DNA of 64,000 nucleotides, from NCBI RefSeq assembly GCF_050574275.1, contig NZ_CP192260.1:3038001-3102000 (forward strand), given 5' to 3'. Below, piece by piece: positions 57,498 through 64,000 of the stretch; the first letter of the stretch is position 1, and the number at the start of each line of letters is the position of its first letter. This stretch comes from Virgibacillus_F flavescens. Its GTDB lineage: Bacteria; Bacillota; Bacilli; Bacillales; Amphibacillaceae. Made by a program: the position numbers and the translations under genes. The notes below the pieces were generated by a model. It was not told where the DNA came from, did not search any database, and saw nothing but the letters and a program-made list of their open reading frames with translations.

Positions 57498-58163
57498 TTA
57501 CTCAACCGAATTCGCAACCTCAATTAGATCCTCCACTGTAAACTGTGATTCCTTAACATCAGGTGGTTCCAATAAAGTCAACTCATGCAAGTCCCCCTCT
57601 TTATCTCTCCACTTCAATTCAGTATCACTGACAATATCAGCTTTCACACCGTTATCTAATGTTATCTGTTCATATGATTTCCCGCTAGAAGATGAGGCAT
57701 TTTGATACCAACTGGTTAGCATGAGATGATAACTCGGATTTTCTCCGATATATAAAAAAGTAGAAAATATAATTTCTCCATTTGGGTCATTTATTGGGAC
57801 GCTTTCGTATGAAAACTGAACATTATAGGAATCGGAAGGCAGATCGGTGGGAACAACTAATTTTTCCTGAATCGATTCAGGTAGTTCTGCTATTTTTTCT
57901 TTTACTTCCTCCGGGTATTCTGCAGTTAACTGTTCAATGGTTGGGCTGCTGTTTTGATTGTTAAAAACAGTAAATAGTAAGGCAGCAACTCCTATGCATA
58001 GAATCAGAGTCAAAACTGCGGGAACAAAGTGCTTTATCCTTTTATTTTTACGTGGCTGCTGCAGCCATTCATTAAATCTTTCTTTATCTTTACTCGTTAC
58101 CAAAGGGTCTGTTCCGATATAGTTGTCGATTTCTTTTTCAAGACGATTGTTCTTATTATTCAA
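57498..58163 (-). CDS. Anti-sigma factor-like membrane protein
   Basis: 221 aa with a short cytoplasmic N-terminus (KEIDNYIGTDPLVTSKDKERFNEWLQQPRKNKRIK), one span at about 46-66, and an extracytoplasmic domain. It overlaps the sigma gene by 8 bases and is the presumed cognate anti-sigma. TTG at 58163 has GGAGGGG 7 bases upstream. Signal sensed is unknown. Confidence 0.75.
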   Translation of the reverse strand: MNNKNNRLEKEIDNYIGTDPLVTSKDKERFNEWLQQPRKNKRIKHFVPAVLTLILCIGVAALLFTVFNNQNSSPTIEQLTAEYPEEVKEKIAELPESIQEKLVVPTDLPSDSYNVQFSYESVPINDPNGEIIFSTFLYIGENPSYHLMLTSWYQNASSSSGKSYEQITLDNGVKADIVSDTELKWRDKEGDLHELTLLEPPDVKESQFTVEDLIEVANSVE

Positions 58164-58644
58164 GATCAAACCCCTCCATCAACGTTTTTAGTTTCTTCTT
58201 ACCGCGCATAATTCTTGTTCTCACAGTCGATTCTTTTACATGGAGCGATTGACTGATTTCGTTAATTGTTAAATCTCTGTAAAACTTCAATAAAATTACT
58301 TCCCGATATTTCACAGGTAACGATAATACAGCTTCAGCCATTGTCTCCTTTTGTTCGTTTTCCAATGATGTTTGCTCAACGGATTGCTGCTTGCTGGATA
58401 TTTTCGAAAGCTCATGATACTGCACAATTCGGTGGATCGGCGAACGTAAATAATCCTTACACGTATTAATCGCAATTCTGTACAGCCATGTTTTCAAGGT
58501 TGACTTTGCTTTGAAACGATCTAAGCTTTTAAATGTTTTAATCAAAAAATCCTGAAAAATATCATCAGTCTGCGTATGGTTTTTTACATACGTGAAAATT
58601 AGCCGTTTGATTTCCTCCCCATAAGCATCAATAATGTAATTCAT
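58156..58644 (-). CDS. ECF RNA polymerase sigma factor
   Basis: 162 aa. Region 2 (LIFTYVKNHTQTDDIFQDFLIKTFKSLDRFKAKSTLKTWLYRIAINTCKDYLR) and region 4 (LTINEISQSLHVKESTVRTRIMRGKKKLKTLM) complete. ATG at 58644 follows AGGGAA and gives MNYIIDAYGEEIKRLIFTYV, a normal ECF start; a TTG at 58698 would add 18 residues but has no site. ECF-type promoter at 58731-58759. Confidence 0.88.
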   Translation of the reverse strand: MNYIIDAYGEEIKRLIFTYVKNHTQTDDIFQDFLIKTFKSLDRFKAKSTLKTWLYRIAINTCKDYLRSPIHRIVQYHELSKISSKQQSVEQTSLENEQKETMAEAVLSLPVKYREVILLKFYRDLTINEISQSLHVKESTVRTRIMRGKKKLKTLMEGFDLE

Positions 58645-58730
58645 TATTTCTTCCCTGGGTTTTTCTAACATGTCCGTATCACTGTCTCTTTGCTCCAATA
58701 AGATTCATCTACTTTTTAGGTATGTATTCG

Positions 58731-58759
58731 TTAGACGAGAGGAGATTGGAAAAAGTCCC
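58731..58759 (-). promoter_or_regulatory. ECF-type promoter of the third sigma operon
   Basis: Minus strand GGGAC-TTTTT (58759-58750) and CGTCTAA (58737-58731), 17 bases between the C and CGTC, like the promoters at 6408 and 41955. Confidence 0.55.
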
Positions 58760-58893
58760 GTTTTTTCAGTAAAAACTGCTTCAAAAATTATGTAACGGTT
58801 CCTCCAAGAGCGCTCTTCCCTAAAAAATAGAGGAAATGAATGAGTTGTGTAGAACTTATTAATAGATAGAAAAAGAAAAGGTGTAGATGAAAA

Positions 58894-59850
58894 ATGAGTA
58901 ACCAACTAATTCCAGCTTTAATTGCTTTTGTTATTGTTTTACTTTTATCTCCATTATTAATAACAGCCTTGCATAAACTTAGGCTCATTCAACCTATCAG
59001 AAAAGAACTTCCATCCGATCATCAGTTAAAAAAAGGCACTCCGTTGATGTTTGGGATTATTTTGTTTGTAGGAATTATTGTATCACTTCTTTTTTCACCT
59101 ACTCCATTCATGTTTTTCTTGGCTATTACCTACATTCTTTTTAGTTTTGTTGGGTTTTTGGATGATTTCTGGAAAGCTTCTCGTCAAGATCCAGGAGGAA
59201 TATCGAGTAAGACCAAACTTATTTTCCAATTTATTTTTACTGGTATTTTGCTTTTTTACGTTGTCAATGAACTAGACATAAACACCAGCATTACTATCTA
59301 TAAAAATGTTTCCTTCTATCTTCCACTGGAACTATATCTCATCGTTATCACTTTATTTGTGGTAGGTTCGGCAAACGCCATAAATTTCACCGATGGATTA
59401 GACGGTCTATTGGGAGTTGTTGCGATTCCAACATACGTATTCTTTTTTATGGTTTCCGATAGTTTAGAGGTGCAAATCTTTTGTTTGGTTATGATTGGAT
59501 GTCTACTCGGATTTCTCGTTTATAATATATATCCTGCCAAAGCTTTTATGGGGGATACGGGATCATTAGCTATTGGGGGATCACTTTCTTTTCTTGCAGT
59601 TATAGAGAAAGTTGAAGTTTTAATTCCCCTTTTGTTCTTTGTATATTTTGCTGAACAGCTTTCGGTTATTTTACAAGTTTCCTCATTTAAGCTTACACAA
59701 AAGCGTATTTTTAGATTTACACCGATTCATTATCACTTTGGCATAAAATATGGGTGGACCGAAACTACAATTGTTACAGTTTTTGGCTTTATTTCTTGGT
59801 TTTGTGCTCTGGCTTGCTTTGCTTACTGGAGATTTTTTCTGAATCCATAA
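58894..59850 (+). CDS. MraY-like phospho-N-acetylmuramoyl-pentapeptide transferase paralogue
   Basis: 318 aa, ten spans. MraY motifs: VGFLDDFWK (Asp-Asp), NAINFTDGLDGLLG (nucleophile region), AFMGDTGSLAIGG and TPIHYHFGIKYGWTETTIVTVFG. The family's His triad PIHHHF reads PIHYHF here. MraY joins UDP-MurNAc-pentapeptide to undecaprenyl phosphate to make lipid I. It lies outside any dcw cluster, divergent from an ECF sigma operon, which suggests an extra, stress-linked or drug-tolerant copy. AAAGGTG about 11 bases before ATG. Confidence 0.85.
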   Translation: MSNQLIPALIAFVIVLLLSPLLITALHKLRLIQPIRKELPSDHQLKKGTPLMFGIILFVGIIVSLLFSPTPFMFFLAITYILFSFVGFLDDFWKASRQDPGGISSKTKLIFQFIFTGILLFYVVNELDINTSITIYKNVSFYLPLELYLIVITLFVVGSANAINFTDGLDGLLGVVAIPTYVFFFMVSDSLEVQIFCLVMIGCLLGFLVYNIYPAKAFMGDTGSLAIGGSLSFLAVIEKVEVLIPLLFFVYFAEQLSVILQVSSFKLTQKRIFRFTPIHYHFGIKYGWTETTIVTVFGFISWFCALACFAYWRFFLNP

Positions 59851-60001
59851 ATAAAGTTAGTATCATTCCAATAAATAGTAAAGGTAACCAGGCAATGCAC
59901 AACAATGCAAATAAAAAATACCGAGGTCGAACGTCTGCCGAAGCAAAAATTAATGCACTCATCACTACCCCAATAATTAAATAAACCACGATGATTTCCA
60001 T
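59789..60001 (-). CDS. Small two-span membrane protein overlapping the mraY-like gene
   Basis: 70 aa from ATG at 60001: spans at about 2-22 and 30-52 and a basic tail. Its last 62 bases overlap the 3' end of the convergent mraY-like gene. GAGGAG is 12 bases upstream, a loose spacing. Probably real but unconfirmed; function unknown. Confidence 0.5.
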   Translation of the reverse strand: MEIIVVYLIIGVVMSALIFASADVRPRYFLFALLCIAWLPLLFIGMILTLFMDSEKISSKQSKPEHKTKK

Positions 60002-60103
60002 TTTGTGATCGAACTCCTCTTTACTAGTATAAAAAGGAATTCTTATGGGGTTCCTGTTTTTTTGAAATAACATTCATTTTTTATGTTCTACTAGTCTCAG
60101 ACG

Positions 60104-60868
60104 TTAAGACTCTATAGCGTTTTTCATATACGTAACTAGCTCGTTCACCTCCGTATCAAGTCCATCCCACTTATCCGTACACTCTCCTCGATACGCTTTT
60201 CTGGCTATATCGAGTAAAGTCGCATGTTCGTTAGGCAATCGAGGTATAGCCCACTCTGCTGCCACATCTTTTGGAGTGATTTCACCAATCTCCATGGTTT
60301 GCCACATTCGAGCAAGGGTTAAAATCACATTTCGCTCATCACCCTTGGTATCATCCATTAATTCTGGCACAGAATCCAAAATTGCTCTTCGAATATCTAC
60401 CATTGGTACGGGGTCAAGTATATCTGAAGCATCAGGACCAAATAGAGAAATGTTATTCTTTCTTGCTTGTGCTAATACAATAGCTAAATCAGGGTTATCA
60501 TAGGGTTCCGGAAACTGTCCGTTCTCAAATTCATTCCTGAGCCACTCGCCATAGAGGTATTCATTTCTTGGTGGATATCGCCAAGGTACAACATCACCCT
60601 TGTTAATAACTGTGACCTCTAATGGTCGCATAGAATTTACCTTCCCGGATATAAGCATTAGATTTTCTGTGAGGTTTCTTCGCGTTACTTCTGATAAGCG
60701 ATGATTTACAACCACTAGGACATCTACATCACTGTTAATGCGCAAGCCTCCATTTACTGCAGAACCATATAGAAATACCCCGACTACCGTACTTCCAAGC
60801 ACTTCCTTTACAACCTTTAATGCTTGAATTGCTTCCTTAGGTACTTTTTCATTATTCAGATTACGCAT
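60104..60868 (-). CDS. Aminoglycoside nucleotidyltransferase, ANT(9)/AadA-like
   Basis: 254 aa. Nucleotidyltransferase motif LYGSAVNGGLRINSDVDVLVVV, then NPDLAIVLAQARKNNISLFGPDA, and the C-terminal helical domain KGDERNVILTLARMWQTMEIGEITPKDVAAEWAI match AadA/ANT(9) adenylyltransferases for spectinomycin or streptomycin. Full length. Chromosomal copies in Bacillaceae are common and phenotype is not assured. Monocistronic. Confidence 0.85.
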   Translation of the reverse strand: MRNLNNEKVPKEAIQALKVVKEVLGSTVVGVFLYGSAVNGGLRINSDVDVLVVVNHRLSEVTRRNLTENLMLISGKVNSMRPLEVTVINKGDVVPWRYPPRNEYLYGEWLRNEFENGQFPEPYDNPDLAIVLAQARKNNISLFGPDASDILDPVPMVDIRRAILDSVPELMDDTKGDERNVILTLARMWQTMEIGEITPKDVAAEWAIPRLPNEHATLLDIARKAYRGECTDKWDGLDTEVNELVTYMKNAIES

Positions 60869-60954
60869 GAACTAAGACTTCCTCTCGTCACTATTTTGGT
60901 ATGTTTTACAAGCATAATAACTACTTAATATCCGGCACGGAATTAAAGGAGTAT

Positions 60955-61773
60955 TTACCCTTCAAACGGTAAAGGTTGCGTTCCATCGACATCGGTAAAG
61001 TTATAGTTTCTCGCTAGTTCAGCCACCATTATTGCTTCTCCAGAATGATTAGAACCCGCGATGTCTGTTGCCAACGCCACAACCGCACGACCTACATACT
61101 CTGTTGTTTCCGTTGCTCCATCCTCTGGTCCAAAACCTGAATCTATAACTCTTTCTGTCCTCATCCAGCCCGGGCAAACAGCAACAGCTGAAATGTTGAA
61201 GTCCTTTAATTCCTTTGCCATACCTAGTGTCATTCGATTGATCGCATTCATAGCCAAATCGTAATATAAATTACCGGAAATTTTGTCCTTCTGATAAAAT
61301 GTTATATTTACAATTAACCCTTTCTGGTGCGGTGTCATCAGAGGTATAGCGTATCGAGTAGTCAGCAAATACGCTTGCGGTCCAGCAACCATCATAGCAT
61401 CCCAATGCTCCACTGGACGTTCCCAAAAACGCCGTCCATCTCCTGACGGTAAAGAACTTTCGGAGCCGCCAAATACACAATTGACTAAAATATCAATCCG
61501 CCCGTGTTCCCTTTCAATTTGCTCAAACAAGTTTCTCACGTCATTGTCGCTTGTATGGTCACATCGTATAGCGATGCCTTTACCCCCTCGTGAAGTGACA
61601 CCATCAGCAGTTTCCTCAATGGTTTCTGGTCGATTATCGGTTGTACTTCCCTTCACACTCCGTCCCGTCACATACACTGTCGCACCTGCACTTCCTAATT
61701 CGAAAGCAATTCCTCTACCTGCTCCACGGGACGCACCTGTAACAACAGCAATCTTCCCTTGTAATGGTTTCAT
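60955..61773 (-). CDS. Short-chain dehydrogenase/reductase
   Basis: 272 aa. Cofactor motif TGASRGAGRGIA (TGxxxGxG), DILVNCVFGG for NNAG, and an active site NLYYDLAMNAINRM, where the usual YxxxK reads Y-x-x-A-M, so the catalytic Lys may be missing or displaced. ATG at 61773 follows GGGGGAACGGGG. Clusters with a DinB-type gene by 21 bases. Confidence 0.82.
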   Translation of the reverse strand: MKPLQGKIAVVTGASRGAGRGIAFELGSAGATVYVTGRSVKGSTTDNRPETIEETADGVTSRGGKGIAIRCDHTSDNDVRNLFEQIEREHGRIDILVNCVFGGSESSLPSGDGRRFWERPVEHWDAMMVAGPQAYLLTTRYAIPLMTPHQKGLIVNITFYQKDKISGNLYYDLAMNAINRMTLGMAKELKDFNISAVAVCPGWMRTERVIDSGFGPEDGATETTEYVGRAVVALATDIAGSNHSGEAIMVAELARNYNFTDVDGTQPLPFEG

Positions 61774-61793
61774 ATATCCCCGTTCCCCCTTAC

Positions 61794-62267
61794 TCAACTC
61801 ATTTCCTTAATCACCTTTAACATTTGTCGGATAGCTCCTAAGTGATATGCTGAGTGCGCTAAAGAGCCGGAAATTTCATTGGCAAGAAACTCACTCCACT
61901 GAATATGGTCAAATGCTTCCAGAAGTGTTACATACTCATTTCTTAGTTCTTCCTGAATTTGATTCCATCTCGGTTCATCGACTACATTAATTTTCCAGCT
62001 TTCGCCCCAATTCATCTCCTCGACTTTTCGGTCTTTCAATAGCTCGTTAGTAATCCACATATGATAACGCACATGATCAACGTGAGCAGCCAATACTGTT
62101 CCATGAACAGATAGTGAGGCTTCCTCTGCAGTTACTCCTTCCAGTGCCCCGAAAATTCCTGAATTTGGCTCCGTATTGGTAAACCAGCTTTCTTTTACTG
62201 GAGTAGGCGGTCCTTCAAACCCTTCCTTTATCCTGTCCTTGACAGCTTTCACTAACAAATCATTCAT
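61794..62267 (-). CDS. DinB-like family protein
   Basis: 157 aa four-helix bundle with His residues in the DinB/YfiT positions (TVLAAHVDHVRYHMW; GSLAHSAYHLGAIRQML, with the HxxxH pair). Metal-dependent; thiol-S-transferase-type functions are known for relatives, here unknown. GGAGGG before ATG. First gene of a two-gene unit with the SDR. Confidence 0.82.
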   Translation of the reverse strand: MNDLLVKAVKDRIKEGFEGPPTPVKESWFTNTEPNSGIFGALEGVTAEEASLSVHGTVLAAHVDHVRYHMWITNELLKDRKVEEMNWGESWKINVVDEPRWNQIQEELRNEYVTLLEAFDHIQWSEFLANEISGSLAHSAYHLGAIRQMLKVIKEMS

Positions 62268-62334
62268 TAAAATCCCTCCAAAATATAGTTTTTTCTTATT
62301 ATACTTACGACTTATATAACTTTTAAAGTTTTAA

Positions 62335-62469
62335 CTAACCAGTATTCCAATTTGGTTTAAGATCAGTTTCACTATATATTTCAATTCTTGTATTCTTACA
62401 TCTAGGACATCCTATCTGCAAAACTCTCCAATCTAAAAATAGTTTTCTAAAGACTTTCTCCATAATCAT
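62335..62469 (-). CDS. 44-aa protein with a single CxxC motif
   Basis: ATG at 62469 with AGGGA 3 bases before it and a second ATG at 62463 at better spacing. Reads EKVFRKLFLDWRVLQIGCPR then CKNTRIEIYSETDLKPNW. The CPRC knuckle suggests metal binding. Lies alone in the 62268-62663 gap. Small and unverified. Confidence 0.4.
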   Translation of the reverse strand: MIMEKVFRKLFLDWRVLQIGCPRCKNTRIEIYSETDLKPNWNTG

Positions 62470-62663
62470 TCCCTGTCCAACTATTTAATCAGGATTGACC
62501 CCTATTATTATATCGTACTTAGTTTTTGCTTTTTTACAAGCATTCTGAATATTTATGGTAAAATAAATAAGAGATTGGTATAGTTGAAAATCTTTCAATC
62601 AAAGTGTTGATATTAGTAATATAAAAATAATAACAATACCACACAACGACAAGGAGTGAAGTT

Positions 62664-63332
62664 ATGAAATTACTGCTCACATCTGCAGGCGTCAATAACA
62701 AAAGTATACACGACACCCTAGTTGATATGCTGGACAAGCCTATCGCTGAATGCAATGCGCTGTGCATTCCCACCGGGATGTATGGACATCCATGGGTTGG
62801 ACCCGGCGTCAAAACTTGGCAGTTCATCAGCGGGAAATCCGAGAATCCGATGGTCGACCTGGGCTGGAAGTCTGTCGGAGTGCTGGAACTCACAGCGCTG
62901 CCGAGCATCGACAAAGACCGCTGGTTGCCGCTAGTTCAGGAGACAGACGTCTTGCTGGTGTCGGGAGGCGACGCTCTCTACCTATCCCACTGGATGAAGC
63001 AATCCGGAATGGCAGACCTTTTGCCATCGCTGAACGCAGTCTATGTAGGAATGAGTGCAGGAAGCATGGTGATGGCACCGAAAATCGGGGAAGACTTCGT
63101 TGGCTGGACTCCACCAAACGGTGTCGATGAAGCACTTCAATTCGTTGATTTTTCCATATTCCCGCACGTAGATCATGAGATGCTGCCGGAAAACACCATG
63201 GCTGCGGCAGAAAAATGGGCCGCTGGATTGCAAGGTCCAGCATATGCGATTGACGATCAAACCGCCATCAAAGTTATTGACGGATCAGTTGAGGTTATCT
63301 CCGAAGGGCATTGGAAGAAGTTTACGCCTTGA
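62664..63332 (+). CDS. Peptidase E-like dipeptidase (family S51)
   Basis: 222 aa. LLTSAGVNN at the start, VSGGDALYLSHWM, nucleophile GMSAGSMVMAP (Ser) and IFPHVDHEML match S51 alpha-aspartyl dipeptidases/cyanophycinase-like enzymes. AAGGAG is upstream of ATG. The gene is clearly GC-richer than everything around it and is open in several frames, pointing to recent acquisition. Monocistronic with a terminator. Confidence 0.85.
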   Translation: MKLLLTSAGVNNKSIHDTLVDMLDKPIAECNALCIPTGMYGHPWVGPGVKTWQFISGKSENPMVDLGWKSVGVLELTALPSIDKDRWLPLVQETDVLLVSGGDALYLSHWMKQSGMADLLPSLNAVYVGMSAGSMVMAPKIGEDFVGWTPPNGVDEALQFVDFSIFPHVDHEMLPENTMAAAEKWAAGLQGPAYAIDDQTAIKVIDGSVEVISEGHWKKFTP

Positions 63333-63396
63333 TCGTTTCAACTAGATGCCCCTAAAAGAGTAAATGGATATTTAATTCAATATGACAATAATGCTA

Positions 63397-63440
63397 AAGA
63401 GGACACTTTATTATTTAGGAGTCCTCTTCTCTTCTTTTTC
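63397..63440 (+). terminator. Terminator after the peptidase gene
   Basis: AAGAGGAC (63397-63404) pairs with GTCCTCTT (63421-63428), followed by a T/C-rich tract. Confidence 0.7.
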
Positions 63441-63494
63441 TCCGAATGTAATCATATCCATCATTCCATCCTATACTCAGCTTATTAAGTGTCA

Positions 63495-64000
63495 TTAAAA
63501 CGCCTTCGTACAAACAGGCTTTTCATCCATCAAAAAAAGCTGCTGAATCTGATTCACATACTCACTGCGGGAAATTTCAACCTCTCCCCACTTATGTAAT
63601 GTTTTAAAGGTAACGGCGCCCATTACTAATGAAGAAAACGCAGAGATTCCTATTTTAACGACAACATCACTAGGCTGATTCGTAATCTCTTTTATCTTTC
63701 CTTCCAAAAAAGTGACCGTTACATTTTTCGATTCATCCGTCTGGAGATCGTCGTCCACTTCAAATTTTACAGGTAAAGAAACCTTTCCAAATAAATGATT
63801 CTTATTATGTAACTCCTCAAAAAATCCTCTTGTATTTAGTACACGATACATCACGCCAACACCTTGATTAGCCACGTGCTTATTGTCGACTGACGGGACT
63901 GTGTCAATCATGGGATTCATGTCACTTTCTGGCGCGTGAACAAAATGGAGTAAATCATCGTGGTTTGAGTTTATGATTACGCGCTTGAATTGATCCGCTT
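63495..64000 (-). CDS. Eis-like acetyltransferase, C-terminal SCP2-type part (runs off the right edge)
   Basis: The frame is open from the right edge to the stop at 63495 (about 168 codons). It contains YRVLNTRGFFEELHNKNHLF, then a lipid-carrier-like SCP2 fold (KFEVDDDLQTDESKNVTVTFLEGKI) and an ending LFLMDEKPVCTKAF. This is the C-terminal part of Eis-type GNAT proteins, which have two GNAT halves followed by an SCP2-like domain. The catalytic half lies outside the window. An internal ATG at 63920 is not the true start. Confidence 0.75.
   Translation of the reverse strand, partial: ADQFKRVIINSNHDDLLHFVHAPESDMNPMIDTVPSVDNKHVANQGVGVMYRVLNTRGFFEELHNKNHLFGKVSLPVKFEVDDDLQTDESKNVTVTFLEGKIKEITNQPSDVVVKIGISAFSSLVMGAVTFKTLHKWGEVEISRSEYVNQIQQLFLMDEKPVCTKAF

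Noticed and set aside
62722..63260. Several overlapping frames on both strands within the peptidase gene
   Set aside because: They result from the high GC content of that gene; only the S51 frame has motifs and a ribosome binding site.

Overview
The window reads as chromosome of a low-GC, spore-forming-type Bacillaceae (Virgibacillus/Oceanobacillus-like; genus not resolved). The grounds are strong AGGAGG ribosome binding sites, frequent TTG/GTG starts, many Bacillaceae DUF families (DUF4317, DUF2089, DUF4083, DUF4181, DUF3953, DUF3784), three ECF sigma loci and a SpoIIM-like protein. No rRNA or tRNA gene was recognised. It looks like accessory chromosome rich in ABC transporters, ligand-sensing repressors, small membrane proteins, lipoproteins, resistance-type enzymes and decayed genes.

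Layout. 0-3.4 kb: partial PadR regulator, divergent from a five-gene cluster (a 72-aa single-span peptide with two cysteines, ABC ATPase, permease, two-span protein, site-2-type metalloprotease). This is the best candidate for an undescribed peptide-export/maturation system. 3.4-12.4 kb: AraC/GyrI regulator, an ECF sigma/anti-sigma pair, small conserved proteins, a GyrI-like protein divergent from a WYL regulator, and a tRNA-dihydrouridine synthase. 12.4-20 kb: remnant of a chloramphenicol acetyltransferase, a phosphotransferase, a seven-bladed RCC1-like propeller, a ytrA-type GntR/ABC operon, a DUF2089 operon and a LysR regulator. 20-29.9 kb: methyltransferase, membrane-anchored Mrr-like nuclease, lipoproteins and a long run of small membrane-protein genes, sprinkled with eight full or decayed copies of a GGGAC...GTCCC palindrome (from 12.4 kb on) and a second intergenic repeat.

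29.9-34.8 kb: a TetR/ABC exporter operon with tandem operators over its promoter, a kinase, an acetyltransferase and an rraA truncated at about 34.79 kb. 34.8-39.7 kb: probable integrated and decayed mobilisable plasmid (two secreted proteins, MerR/DUF3967-type protein, oriT-like site, Mob/Pre relaxase broken by two TGA codons, iteron-like AT-rich stretch). 39.7-45 kb: ECF sigma/PadR/FtsW-like operon, lipoproteins, PadR pair, GNAT. 45.2-49.4 kb: a cst-type reactive-sulfur detoxification regulon (TauE, two TusA-domain proteins, rhodaneses, rhodanese-MBL fusion, DsrE, CstR) with three matching ATACC-N6-GGTAT operators. 49.7-64 kb: SpoIIM-like protein, acetyltransferases, hydrolase/TetR pair, a stretch of decayed small genes, a third ECF sigma/anti-sigma pair, an MraY paralogue, an ANT-type nucleotidyltransferase, SDR, DinB, peptidase E and the C-terminal part of an Eis-like acetyltransferase running off the right edge.

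Three patterns cross the window. At least three genes have no ATG, GTG or TTG available and seem to start at ATC or ATT behind a ribosome binding site. All three ECF operons carry the same AC-TTTT/CGTC promoter signature. Repeat elements are confined to 12.4-29.9 kb.
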